Part shown: in pieces, positions 1-11,513 of the stretch
Layout of the letters: each line of letters opens with the position of its first letter
Numbering within the stretch: position 1 is the first letter of the stretch
Source of the DNA: Gordionus sp. m RMFG-2023
Lineage: Eukaryota > Nematomorpha > Gordioida > Chordodea > Parachordodidae
DNA: 64,000 nt
Direction: 5' to 3'
Assembly (NCBI RefSeq): GCF_954871325.1
Contig: NC_088775.1
Span: 86,963,561-87,027,560 of the forward strand
Translations under genes and position numbers: made by a program
The notes under the pieces: generated by a model
What the model was told of the DNA's origin: nothing
The model's database searches: none
Seen by the model: only the letters and a program-made list of their open reading frames with translations

Positions 1-224
1 GGGTAGGTGGGACCAAAACCCTATAAAAGTTGTAATTAAGAGAAGGGTTACTATCATTTTATAGTGCCTTTATCTTTCCTATAGGTGTTATTTTTGAATT
101 TGAGCATTATAGGAGAATGTTTTATGAAAATTCATACTATCATTATTAACAAATTAAAATATTAACGGTCAATTCTATAAAAACATAAGTGTAACTATAA
201 AAACATAATTAGTTAATTTCGAGT

Positions 225-445
225 TTTTTGTCTCAGCAATAACAACCTTAGGTGAATTAACAATTTCTGGAAAGAGATGTATAATTAAGCATTTGCCTAA
301 AGACCAAGGTACTTAAGTTTCTAATTTCAGGCTATCATCTTATGATAAATTAGCAGACTCCATGATGTTACTGAAGTTTCTAGTTTCAGGATATCATCGG
401 ATGATAAATTAGCAGACTCCAGGATGTCCGGTTACCGGGTAGACG
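225..445 (-). mobile_element. Worn LINE 3' fragment (RLE-type non-LTR)
   Basis: This stretch matches, base by base with gaps, the reverse strand of the endonuclease-coding part of the LINE copy at 41652-42392 (shared words include cctaaagaccaaggta and gataaatt.gcagactcca). Within it about 58 bp (near 312-368) is tandemly repeated (near 369-427) with changes. No frame is open. It is an old relic; its outer limits are approximate. The rest of positions 1-224 and 446-856 is AT-rich with nothing recognisable. Confidence 0.55.
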
Positions 446-856
446 TATGAGTAAATTAAGTATAATAAATTTAGTTTTTTGAAAGGAAATAGAGCATTAA
501 TAATCGTAAAAAATCCACCAAATCTGAATCAAACTGTTGAACAAGTATTAGCCCTTATTATTTAGCAAACTAAACCATTAAAAAAATTCATCCTAATTTG
601 AACAGAACCTTTAAAGATGTGAACTGATTTGAACGTTTTAATATTTTAATTCTTTTAAATAGGATAAATAGTCAGTTTTGACTGATAAATATGTGTAATT
701 TATTTTTAGGTAATTCTGTATATTACTAATTGACCGTGCAAGATACACATTCATAGTTAAGTGCGATTGTGGCGAATTATAAAAAAAAATACGGTATTTT
801 TGAATTTTCTACCGTATTTCGAGCTAATGTGAACGAGGGGACCCTGCATTCATAAG

Positions 857-3800
857 CAGGGTTGCCAGGTCAAAATTTTCAAATTGCGGGAGAAATTTGG
901 TATTATGCGGGAGAAATATAAAAATTGCGATAGAAATATAAAAATTGCTAAAAAAAATATTTGGCCTTAGCCGGGATTTTGAATTGACTTAATTATCCGC
1001 CTATTATTTTTTATTTAGTTTATATAAATACAAAGTCGGTAACTATTTTTTAAAATAAAATAACATCTTGATTTGTTAAAATATATTAATTTATAAAAAA
1101 AAACCAACGATCTTTTTTAAATATAAAAGAATGTTAACAAGATAAAATTTTGCGAATGTTTCGCAAAACGACCGCAATTGGAAATCTACCGTGTGTGTGT
1201 ATAACATTATAGGGATAGGCGCTTAATTATAACGTATCACGTTTAAATACATAATAAGGTTTTCCAAAAATAAGAAATAATACAGATGAAACTACTTGCG
1301 GCAATTGTAATCACTTATCTTGTAGTACAACATTCACAGAGATACTTATCATCACGATGTTGGTAGAATCTTTTTCCATAATATTTAACGACTAATATAA
1401 ATGAAAACTATACTTGTAGAACAAAAATGGGCAAGGCTATCATCAATGTTTTAGGACCTAAATCCAGGAGGTAAATTCTTGACGAATTGAAAAATAGGCA
1501 TACATATGCAATTCTAACAGATGCATCTAATAAGAATATTTCCCTTGATCCTCCGCTATTTCATCAAAATTAAGGTCGTTTCAATACAACTATTAAATTT
1601 TTTCCCCTCAAATAGTGAAAAATCCAAAGACATAGCTAACCATATAAAGGTAAATATAGCAGATTCGAGATTATAAATAAATTGCATGTCAGCTTTCTGA
1701 TTTTGCCTCAGTGAATTTGGTAAAAAACAGAGTGTATTTACAGAATTGAATCAGCACAATGTTGGTTTTGATATGTTCCTAATACCCGCCATCGGAATTT
1801 TAAAATTTTATAAACATTTAAAAAAATATTTCATAAATAAAGATTATAAAAGCTGTCCTAATATTTTGAAAATTTTTTTCAATAATGAATGGCAGAGGTA
1901 TATTTAGGAATGATTTCACATGTAGGAAATCTATTACATGCTGTTAATGTGTAGTTGAAAATCAGAAAAATCTTAAAAGATTCACCAAATTATATTGCAG
2001 ATGTGTTCATCTTTACAGTTAAAAATTGACAATAAATTTTATAACGCCATTACTAAAACTTAATTATAGTTTATTTGAGATTTAAATAATAGAATTAAAT
2101 GTTTACCGTCGTTATTGAGATATTTATAAAATTCCTGGCATGACATATTATATATTTATTTAACCATTGGTTCGGCCTCTAATGTTGTTAAAGCAATCCG
2201 ATTTCTCTCCTTTTTCCAGGCAGTCCTCATCAAGCTAAAAATGCGCTCGGATGAGGCATTAGAATGAGGTAAGGAGAAGAATACTCGCATATTTTTTCCA
2301 AGCATGGGGATTTATCGTTATTACGAAAAAATTCTACCCATTCCTCCTCTGCTTTTAGACCTTCTAACTTTAAGTATTTTGGCGAATCATAAAAAATAGA
2401 GAGAATTACAATCTCCTCAAACAAGACATCAATGTCTTTCGGTATTTTTAATATATTTATTAAATTATAAAAACCATCAATTGATGGTCTGTTCCAAAGT
2501 CATAATATTTATACATTTTTAAATAGAGTTATTAAAATCAAATTTTGATTGTAAATATTCTAAAATTGTCTTAATAAAAATATCTGCTTCATTTAAAAAA
2601 ATGTATTAATTAGAGTATTATTTGAACATTTTAATATAATATTTTTAGCAATAGCGCCATAAAATTTATTATCAATTTTTAACTGTAGAGATGATCAGAA
2701 CTGTAGCATAATTTTGTGAATCTTTTTTAATAAAGAATATTCTTATTACAACTAAATATTAACTGAATGAAGTAGATTTCCTACATGTGAAACGAATCGC
2801 AAATATGCTTCTTCCATTTCATACTCGAATAAAATTTTCAAAATTTTAGGACAGCTTTTAAAATTACTATTTAAGAAGTTTTTAAGGGTTAATTTTAAAA
2901 TTCTATCGATGGCAGGTATTTATGACAACCACCTGATAGGTATATATCGCAACAACTCCCACCATTCCAAGTCAGACCACTTCACCAACTCTTTTAATTC
3001 ATTAACTCTTTTAGTTGATGAACTAAATTCGTTAAAACATTTCATCACAATTATTTCGACATCCACAGATAGTACATTCATTGCCTTCTTGCAAGAATTA
3101 TGTAGATATGGCATATACAGCCAATTGGTATTAATTCATTATTGTGCTGCCTCAATTCGGTAACTTTGGTTTTTGCCAAAATTTACAGAGGCATTATCAG
3201 CGCGAAAGCTGACATGCAAATTATTGATATCAGCTATATTTACCATTATGTGGCTAGCTACATTGTTGAATTTTTTACTATCCGAGGAAAAATTTTAACA
3301 GTTTTATTGAAATGTTCTTATTCTTGTTGAAATGGCGAAGGATCGAGGGAAATGTTTTAATAGTTCCCTTATTAGATGTATCTAATAGAATTGCATATGA
3401 ATGCCCATCTTTCAAATCGTCTAGAATTGACCTCTAGGATTCAGATACTAAAACCCTTGTGATAGCCTTGCTAATTGTTGTTCTGCCACAAGTAAGGTTT
3501 GCACTAATATTGAAGTCGTTAAATATCATGAGAAAAAAATTCGACCCACATTGTGATATAGCTCTGAGAATGTTGAACTACATGCATGATAGATATATAC
3601 AATTTCCGCAAATGTAGTTGCATCTGTATTATTTATTTTGTATTGCAATCGATGTTGATATACTCCCCTGTACTGACTTATATGAATGAAATGATGTTGA
3701 ATTATTATTGGATAAAAATAAAACAGGATTGAAAGAAATTTACAAACTAGACATGTTTTTCGATATATAAAATTTATTTTAAAAAAATATAAAAATAATC

Positions 3801-4001
3801 AATTAATGTCTCTCAAATTTATTATTTATAAATTAAAAACGTTAAAATACTTTTTTTTAAATTGCTGGAGAAATTAAAAAATTGCGGTAGATTTTTGCGG
3901 GAGGTTTCCATTTGCGGTAGTTTTGCGGGAGAGAGAGGTCTGCGTGTAAACTAAAAAATGTCGGGAGTCTCCAGCTGATGGGGGGAGACATGGCAACCCT
4001 G
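857..4001 (-). mobile_element. hAT transposon, broken, with inverted internal copy
   Basis: The ends are inverted repeats, CAGGGTTGCCAGGTC at the left and CAGGGTTGCCATGTC read inward from the right. They are flanked by an 8-bp target duplication, ttcataag (849-856) and ttcataat (4002-4009), one base different, as expected of an aged hAT insertion. Transposase pieces lie on the minus strand: at 2920-3114 a stretch with SSSTKRVNELKELVKWSDL and a RWLS motif typical of BED-type hAT proteins, and near 2170-2424 a C-terminal dimerisation piece with a PYLI..PHSNASSERIF-like reading in shifted frames. A decayed copy of much of the coding region also lies inverted on the plus strand (about 1430-2080 against 2620-3490), so the element carries two head-on transposase relics. 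Many stops and shifts; not active. Subterminal regions hold repeated short 'ttgcgggaga' motifs. Confidence 0.85.
1430..3490. repeat. Inverted internal duplication within hAT
   Basis: The segment near 1430-2080 is matched in reverse complement by 2620-3490. Shared anchors include ttcacatgtaggaaatct and aaaagctgtcctaa. Divergence with many indels indicates age. It arose either by an inverted duplication within one element or by insertion of a second copy into the first. Confidence 0.7.
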
Positions 4002-4199
4002 TTCATAATTAGTACGAATTCACGGCGAATTTGCGTTGTTAGCGTATAGAAGTGTTCTCAGCCATATATTTCCTCATTATGGAGTTAAAGAAAGTCTAAA
4101 AGGAGGAAAGAAAATTGCACGAAAAATAATAATAATTTTATTTATATTATTTATTTTTTTGCATATTTTGGAAGACAAAATTTTTAAATTTTTGAATGA

Positions 4200-7100
4200 A
4201 TGGCAAACTGTGTAAATAAAATTACACATTTGATTTTATTAAGTATTGTTGTCGCGAAAACATGTATTAGAAATATAATTTGTCCCATTTTTTTAAAATT
4301 TTTAAGTAAATTATACACATTCAAATAATGATTTTAAAATTTTATTCTATATTATGTGCTATTATTTCTGGTGTCATGAGCTATGGTATAGAATTTGTAT
4401 AATATTAATATATATATATATATATATTAAAGATTTCCTAATAAAATTGTGAAAAAGTTATATTTGATACAATTCGTGGTTATATATTAGTTTGTGAAAA
4501 AATAGGTGAGTACAGAGTCCAAAGCCCTGAAATACCCTTTTTTAATGATATTAAATTAAAAATAGAACATAATATTAAAAATTCGAGACGAGAAAACAAA
4601 TGTAAAATAAAAATTTTGTAAAAATCTTTAATATATATTTATTTCAACCAAAAAAAATTTAAATAAGCATCTTCCAAAGTTATTGTCAGTTACATACCAT
4701 CCTGGAATCAGGCGAATTTAGATATATCGAATGTAAATGGTGATCTGATGACTCATTTACTCTATGCCTTTGTGGGAATAGGGTCAGATGGAAAAATAAA
4801 AGTTGAATCAACGGGTGAATTATTTAATAATATATCATATTCATATTAATATAATGTAAAAAATTAAAGCTAGATATAATAAATAATTTAGTTGATATAT
4901 GATAATTAGATCCATTATTTATAATAATTATATTTATTTGTAAAAGTAAAAGATGATTTCACAAAATTGAAGAATTTAGCAACCAAGTATCCTAACTTAA
5001 AAATTTTGCCTAGTGTTGGAGGTGCAATTTGGAGTTGGATGTTCGAGTAAAGAAGACATTAAGAATATCCTAAACAATTTTAACATAAACAATTTTAAAA
5101 TAAAAATTTATTAAAAATTTATTTTTCATTAATTCAGTCAACTCAGCACAGATGCTTTGATCCAAACATTTGCGATGAGCTGTAAAACTGTAATACAACA
5201 ATACGGATTTCATGGGATTGATATTGATTGGGAATATCCTTATAGGAACGATAAAGCCAAGTATGAAAAGATATTAAAAGTACGTTTCTAGCTAAAAGCA
5301 CCATATACAACAAATACAAAAATAAGCATATTATTTTCTACTTATTTTACTTTTAAAATATTTTATCATAAATAGTTAAGACTAAACTATAATTTTAGTA
5401 GTTGAAAAGCTTGTATTTAAGAAAAATAAAAACAATGAATTTATCTCTGGGTAGGAATTATGATTATTATTTTATTTATAGACCAACAACTTACATTTTC
5501 GATGCAATTTTATATTTCCAACAGCTATTTTTGCCAATAATCTTTGTTTCGATTCATAACTATTCGCACAATCATTTATGCATATAGATTCACATTTTTA
5601 ATAATACGCGGCTATTTTAGTTTTATATTTCTTCTCTTTTTATTTTACCCTCAATATAGATATTTTTCACCTATTAGACAACATCACCCGCTATATCAAT
5701 TTATATAAGGACAATCATCAAACTCATAAATCTATTTACGAATATATCTTTGCAGCCCATACCCGCTATTCGCTTTAACATTCTTTTGTCACCAATTTCT
5801 CTAATTTGCACATTAGCGGAGAAGAATATTTATTACAAATAAAGTAAATTAATTAACCAATTGTAACAAACCTTAATCTTAAAATTTCTCACAAATGTGA
5901 ATATATGTGAATAAATGCTTTAAAATTTAATTAACCAAAAAAATAAATTTATTCATAAATTAGGCTACTTTACTATTTTTTTTTCTTAGCTTATTTATCC
6001 TTCCATCAACCCTAATTCCCCCTCGCATTGTGTGCATTACTCTATACCCTCCTATAGGCAAATCTCCTATCTATTTTCCTCTCATGTAGACACTGAATGT
6101 CATACTTTTTGGTTAAATATTGCTGTGTTTAAATATTTTAGTTCCTAGCCTAAATGCCAATGCGTATCTTTGGAGGCTATCAGACGTTATCTTATTGTTT
6201 TGGTTTGATAGTCCTCGACATTCATTATCAGTCATGTTCATAACCAATGAACGAAAGTTTTTAAACTATTTTATGTCTCTGTTCAAAATAAATGTTCAAT
6301 GAAGCTTAACATTATAATTGCACCTCAATTCTTTTATGAACTGCTTGTGTGATAATTCATTCCCTCTGTTACATTGCCAATCAGTTAGATAACGTGAAAT
6401 TAAGTAACAAAGGTTTAATTAGATTATTAAAATTGGGCTCTCGGTCATTGATAGAAGATGATAAATGAAAAGATTGGTGTAAATGAGAATATAAACCAAG
6501 TTCTCCGGAATTTGTTGGAAGAGTAATTTTATAATAAGGATTTTAATTTTATTTTGTAGACTTTTTGAAATAAGAATGTCCTTTCTGAAACAGTAAAGAT
6601 TGGAAATGTTTAAAATATCATGAAAGATAGGATTAAGATATTGTGTTTTGATGTCATATTATATGTTCCTTCTGATTAAGCCATAGTGATAATTTAATAT
6701 TTAAAATTTTTTAAATATTTAATGATAAGTTTTATTGTTGTAAAGGCTAAGAGTGATATTGTCAATCAATTTGTTTATTTGTTTATTGAATCTGAGTGTA
6801 GCGTCAACTAAATATCAAATGTTTATACTAAGGCCACATTTAGTCTTTATATTCTGAATTATAAGTTTTGACCTAGAGGACCGCCCTGCTAAAATCCTTG
6901 AGCTGATAAAATTGTGCATTGTAATGTAGAATTGATGGTTTCATAGCTTAATTTATGTAAATTAGGAATTTTGCATATTTATCGGAAAACTCATCACAAT
7001 GTTACAGCTTTATGTAATGAAGACATTTTTTATATCAAGATGGGAAATTATTGCAATTTAGCCTATTCATCTGTTTCTATTCGTTTTATTTCGTCATAAA

Positions 7101-8749
7101 TCGTTCTATCCTTTTCAGAACTACAGTTTCCATGTAGGTGACCTTTTAAAGCTACTATCTTTTTGGAGATATTGTCATAGTCTAGTTCAATTTATAGTCA
7201 TGATCTTGAGAGTGATATTTTTTAAAATAATTTTAATTAATTTAATATAAATTTAGACTTTGCGTCAAATACTAGGATCAAATCTATTAATTATGTCAGC
7301 AGTTCCTGTTGGTGTTCAAAAGTTTGCTGGATTCGATGAAGTCGCAATGAATAAGTAAAAAAACAAATATTCTATTGAAATTATCTTTAACCAATATCTA
7401 TATCTTTTCTGACTTTATTTTGAAATTTATTTTGCCATGAATAATATAAGTATATAAATTATTCTTTACTTTTAATATAAAGATATCTAGATTATGCATT
7501 GTTGATGACATACAATTTTCATGGATCCGGATGGGAAAGTTATACTGGTCATAACGCGCCTCTATTTGGCTCAGGACTCCTCACAATTGTAATCTCATAT
7601 TAATCAACAATTTATTAGATTGTAATACAATAATAAGAGAACAAAAAGATATTTTTGAAAAAAAATTTCAGAAAGGTAGCGTGAACGAATGGATAAAGAA
7701 AGGTCTTAGAAGTGATAAAATTGTAATTGGGCTGCCATTTTATGGTCGTACTTGGAGATTGCAAGATTCAAACAATTTTAGAGTTGGAGCACCATCAGTT
7801 GGAGTTGGATCTGGTGATGGAATCTTGGCATTGAATGATGTAAATCGATATTAAAAGTATTATATTGTTTTAAAATCATGATTCATTCTAATAAATTTTA
7901 TAAAAAAGATAAATATTGAAGCTTGGACCCAATATTGGGATGACATAGCTAAAGTTCCTTACGCTGTTAAAGGTGTAGACTGGCTGAGTTACGATAACGA
8001 GAAGAGTCTAGAAACTAAGGTTATAATAATGAAACGATAAAATATTGTGAGAAAATTGTTACTAATTCTATATAAATATCTGATTAAATAAAATATTCTA
8101 TGACATTACTTTCGTATTTAACATATTCAAAATTAGATTCAATGGATGTGTCACAACAACTATCAAGGAGTGATGATTTGGGAAATATCACAGGATAAGA
8201 CCCAGGTTCTAGGTCAGTTTATCAAAAATAAAATGATTTCTTATTGCAGAGGAGGGAATTACAATTTATCTATTACAAACCCATTAAAAACAACCCCACA
8301 TAAGCAGCAGACGTATCCGATTGCTGCAACAGATAATAATGGTTGCAACAATAATATTGATACTATGTGTAATCGTCACTCACTTGCCAAATATCCTAAG
8401 GATTGCAAGTAAAAAATTCGATATTTTTAGTAACAATTTAAATATAAATAACTGCTAGTTTTTTCTTTAAGAATTTAATAAGGGTAGGGGGGGGGGGTTT
8501 AAATGTTAAAGAAATTTTTTAATTTCTTTTAAATTTTATATTGAAGATTATTAAGATGATTTTAAAAAAGCACATAAACATTAAAATTTAACATAATTTT
8601 TAAATGATTTAAAAAAAACGTAAAACAGCAAATATGTGGATTGTCGAGTTAGAAACCATCCTATAATGAGTTGCCCATCTGGTTTACAATTTAACGAAGA
8701 TAGTCAAATTTGTGACTGGGCATATAATGTTAAATGTTCTTCATGTTAG
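4200..8749 (+). CDS. Secreted GH18 chitinase with C-terminal CBM14 domain
   Basis: Chitinase, cleaving beta-1,4-GlcNAc polymers; about 436 residues. Exons: 4200-4263, 4680-4814, 4953-5046, 5138-5279, 7257-7354, 7483-7588, 7672-7839, 7909-8019, 8137-8408, 8629-8749; all junctions are GT-AG and agree in phase. Exon 1 supplies a hydrophobic leader (MANCVNKITHLILLSIVVAK), so the product should be secreted; this exon is the least certain. GH18 marks in order: SYIPSWN strand 1; THLLYAF; LPSVGG; catalytic HGIDIDWEYP in exon 4 with the acid Glu present; MTYNFHG..GHNAPL in exon 6; GLPFYGRTW in exon 7; GVMIWE in exon 9. The peritrophin-A domain (six Cys, YPKDCNKYVDC ... CPSGLQFN ... CDWAYNVKC) spans exons 9-10, after a short linker. 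Odd point: the first Asp of the DxxDxDxE motif is His. The catalytic domain is shorter than in most arthropod chitinases. A chitin-binding or weakly active role is possible. Stop TAG at 8747-8749. Confidence 0.92.
5280..7256 (+). other. Large fourth intron of chitinase
   Basis: Two kilobases between the catalytic-motif exon and the next exon. Donor gtacgt, acceptor tttag. The rest of the intron is AT-rich. Two short open stretches (near 5402-5587 and 6120-6302) show no domain and no codon bias, and I see no element ends. Confidence 0.7.
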
Positions 8750-9140
8750 ACCTCATATATTATTAATATTTTTTTTAATTAGAAAATATTAGTTATTATT
8801 TTATATTTTTCCTTATTATATTGATCATATTAAAAATATTTTTTAATTTTTTTAGTAATTTTTAACAAACTAAATAAATATTATAATGCTTTGGTTTATT
8901 TTTTGATTGAATCCATTTTGACTTTCTTTCTTTCTGAAATATTTAGAGCAGTGACCGTAGGCAGTTATACCGTCACAGGGAGGTGGAGGGTCCGGGATTT
9001 TCGGAGAGGGTGATAGGGGGACCAGATTTTGTTAGCATTTTGGTCATCGTGCTAAACACTATCAAAAAAATAAAGGGTAAGTACCATCGGTAAATTATTA
9101 GAAGGTGACCGGAGTCCCCTTGTAGGTCGTTTATTTAACC
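8750..9140. other. Chitinase 3' flank
   Basis: AT-rich to 8940, then a GC-richer patch (8945-9135) without an open frame. Nothing recognisable; it may be a diverged lead-in to the minisatellite that follows. Confidence 0.5.
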
Positions 9141-9577
9141 GAGACGGCAACAGCCGCACCGTAGGATTAGTGCGGATTTAAACTTTAGTTAACTCAAAAA
9201 AACTCTACTGAACGGAATGCTTAACACTGCAGGATTAGGGCGGGTTTACCATCTATATTAAACTAAAAAATATCTAACGATATTAGCCGCACCGCTGAAT
9301 TAGGTATGATTTAAGCCCTAAATTAATTGGATAAATTAGGGATAGCTTCGCCGCTCTACTTAGGGCAGATTTAAATCCTAAATTAATTTGTTAAAGAAGG
9401 AACGGCACATGCCGCACCGCAGATTGTTGCGAATTCAAGTCCTAATTTTAAAAAAATTCAAAAGGACGGCATACGCCCCCTGGCAGGATCAGCTCGTTAA
9501 ACTTTAGTTAACTAAAAATATATAAGGAACGGCAATCGCCGCAACGCAGGATTAGTGCAGATTTAAAATTTACCTAG
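9141..9577. repeat. Degenerate ~65-bp minisatellite, about 7 units
   Basis: Units begin near 9141, 9209, 9274, 9339, 9404, 9467 and 9529. Each holds an ACGGCA(n)GCCGCACCG core, then aggattaggGCGGattta, then taaatttag-like AT-rich spacer. The GC core is itself a small palindrome (CGGC...GCCG). Unit length is 60-70 bp with many substitutions. No open frame runs through it. Confidence 0.75.
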
Positions 9578-9715
9578 TTGGGGTTGTCACGGTCGATTTT
9601 ATATGGGGTAAGTAAAATCTAATCGCAAGATTTATTGATAGAAATTTTTCGTCGTAGTTTACATAAAAAAATAAAGATCGCTATTACATAATTTTCACCT
9701 ATATATATATATATG

Positions 9716-10097
9716 TTAGCATTAATGTGTTTTTTTTGGCAATTTGTTATTTTTACAATTTTAAATCATTTTTTAAGCACGTTTTTTTAAATTAAAAATC
9801 TGATATTACCGAAAATAAGTTCTATATCATGTTTGGAAAACCTATCTTATGAACTGTAGACAATTTTGCTGCTAACCTTTGAGTCATTTATAATTTATAT
9901 AAAAAATATATTGAAAATTTAATATAAATTATATTAAGTTCAAAAGTTTATGGAAAGATTGTCTGAAATTTATAGTATCCAAATATGAAGGCATATATTT
10001 TCGGTAAAATCAGATTTTTAAATTTTTAAAAATCGGCACAAAAAATAATATAAATTTGAAAAATAACACATTGCCGGAAAAAACACATTGACGCTAA
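9716..10097. mobile_element. Palindromic MITE, ~382 bp
   Basis: The left end TTAGCATTAATGTG pairs with the right end, which reads TTAGCGTCAATGTG on the other strand. The pairing continues inward for over 100 bp on each side (for example gaaaataagt/gaaaatatatg after the same tctgat.ttaccg word). TA repeats flank it on both sides, which hides any target duplication. Superfamily not assigned. No coding content. Confidence 0.7.
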
Positions 10098-11513
10098 TAT
10101 ATATATACCAAAAGAGGGTTGATAGCAACTATTTTTTTGCCATAAAAGAAATAACTATTTATACAATAAATTTATTATAAAAGATTTTATCCTTATTGGC
10201 CATTCTTAAATCTGTATTGGACCAGTCAAGTGACTTATGGTCAAGAGAAAAAAAATAAAATAAAATAACAAGATTTTATAAATTTTAATGTCATGCAAAG
10301 AATGTAAAGAACTATGGATAACTTATAATTAAAACAGTGGGGGAGACTTCGAAAGAAAATTGTTTATATTCCTTTTTCTTTAAAACTATTTCTTTCTATT
10401 AAAAGGTGTAACATAGTTAAATATGTACTATTAAGATCTTAAAAAGTCCGATTTGGGTAGATTTTTAAATCCGAATAAGATAATAACAAAAATAATATTA
10501 CTTGGAGATTAGCTTATAGAGGGTAAAAAGTTTTGGACATATATTTTCTAAATTTAGCCCAATAATAATAAAATATTTTAGGAAAATTAATTTAATTAAC
10601 CTGCCTGGCCATGCTAAGATAATTATCAGAATTTTACACTACAATTACATTTGCTTAGTAAATTGGAATATAATAATATTCATAAAGAAAAGGGTTAATG
10701 GATTACGCGAGAGCATTGAATAATTACATACCGTGTAACAAATAAATCTTTACAATATTTATCAGTTTTGCTTTAAAGTTTATAAGTCTTCAGGATTTAA
10801 TATCCCGTGGTATATAATTGTGTGCTTTCAAGCTTTATAATCTGTTTCATTTTGGACAGTAAAAGTCAAATGTATCGTTTATTTTTGTATAATTTGAAAT
10901 ATTACAAGTAAAAAGATAAATACTGATCTTTAACAGTAAAAGAAAATTAAAAACAAAAAAAGTAAATTGATTGATTAAAACACATTAACCATAATAAACA
11001 TAATCTGGAATACTATTTTTTAATTTCATTGTTGCACAAAAAAAGACGTCGGTAACACCTTTGATACAATCAAATTCTAACTATATTGATGATGTTAGTT
11101 AATCATCAATGCAAATAGTGTATCATAATTACCATATAGTTCACGATATCCATTAAAACATTTTTTACTCTTTCATTGAGGAAATCTGCAATAATTTTTA
11201 AAAATATTAATAAAATTTAAGTTATTATATTAGGACCACATTTAAATAAGGTTAGCATTCATTTAGTTATTACCTATTTTTGAAATTGATAACAAGCAAC
11301 TAGAACCAGCTCTTAAATATATAATATAAAAATGAGCTAAAACTTCTTACCAACACTACAAAATACACCATTATTATACCGTCAATTTTTAGTAACTCCT
11401 GTTTTTCAATCGTTTCGTATTCTAGCGAGAAATAATTTTTAGCGATTATTTTTAAATTTTTTTTATTTCGTAGTTATCATTAGTAGTAATATGACAATAA
11501 GTATTATATCTTT
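10098..11513. other. Intergenic, chitinase to MTFR1-like gene
   Basis: AT-rich sequence with no element ends, RNA gene or coding exon that I can support. The promoter of the following gene should be in the right-hand part, but no defined box stands out. Confidence 0.5.

Noticed and set aside
5402-6302. Two open frames within the chitinase intron
   Set aside because: Low-complexity AT translation, no splice-compatible role and no family likeness.
8146-8412. 88-codon open frame taken as a separate gene
   Set aside because: It is exon 9 of the chitinase; the acceptor lies at 8135-8136 and a gtaaaa donor at 8409 splices it in phase to the CBM14 half in exon 10.
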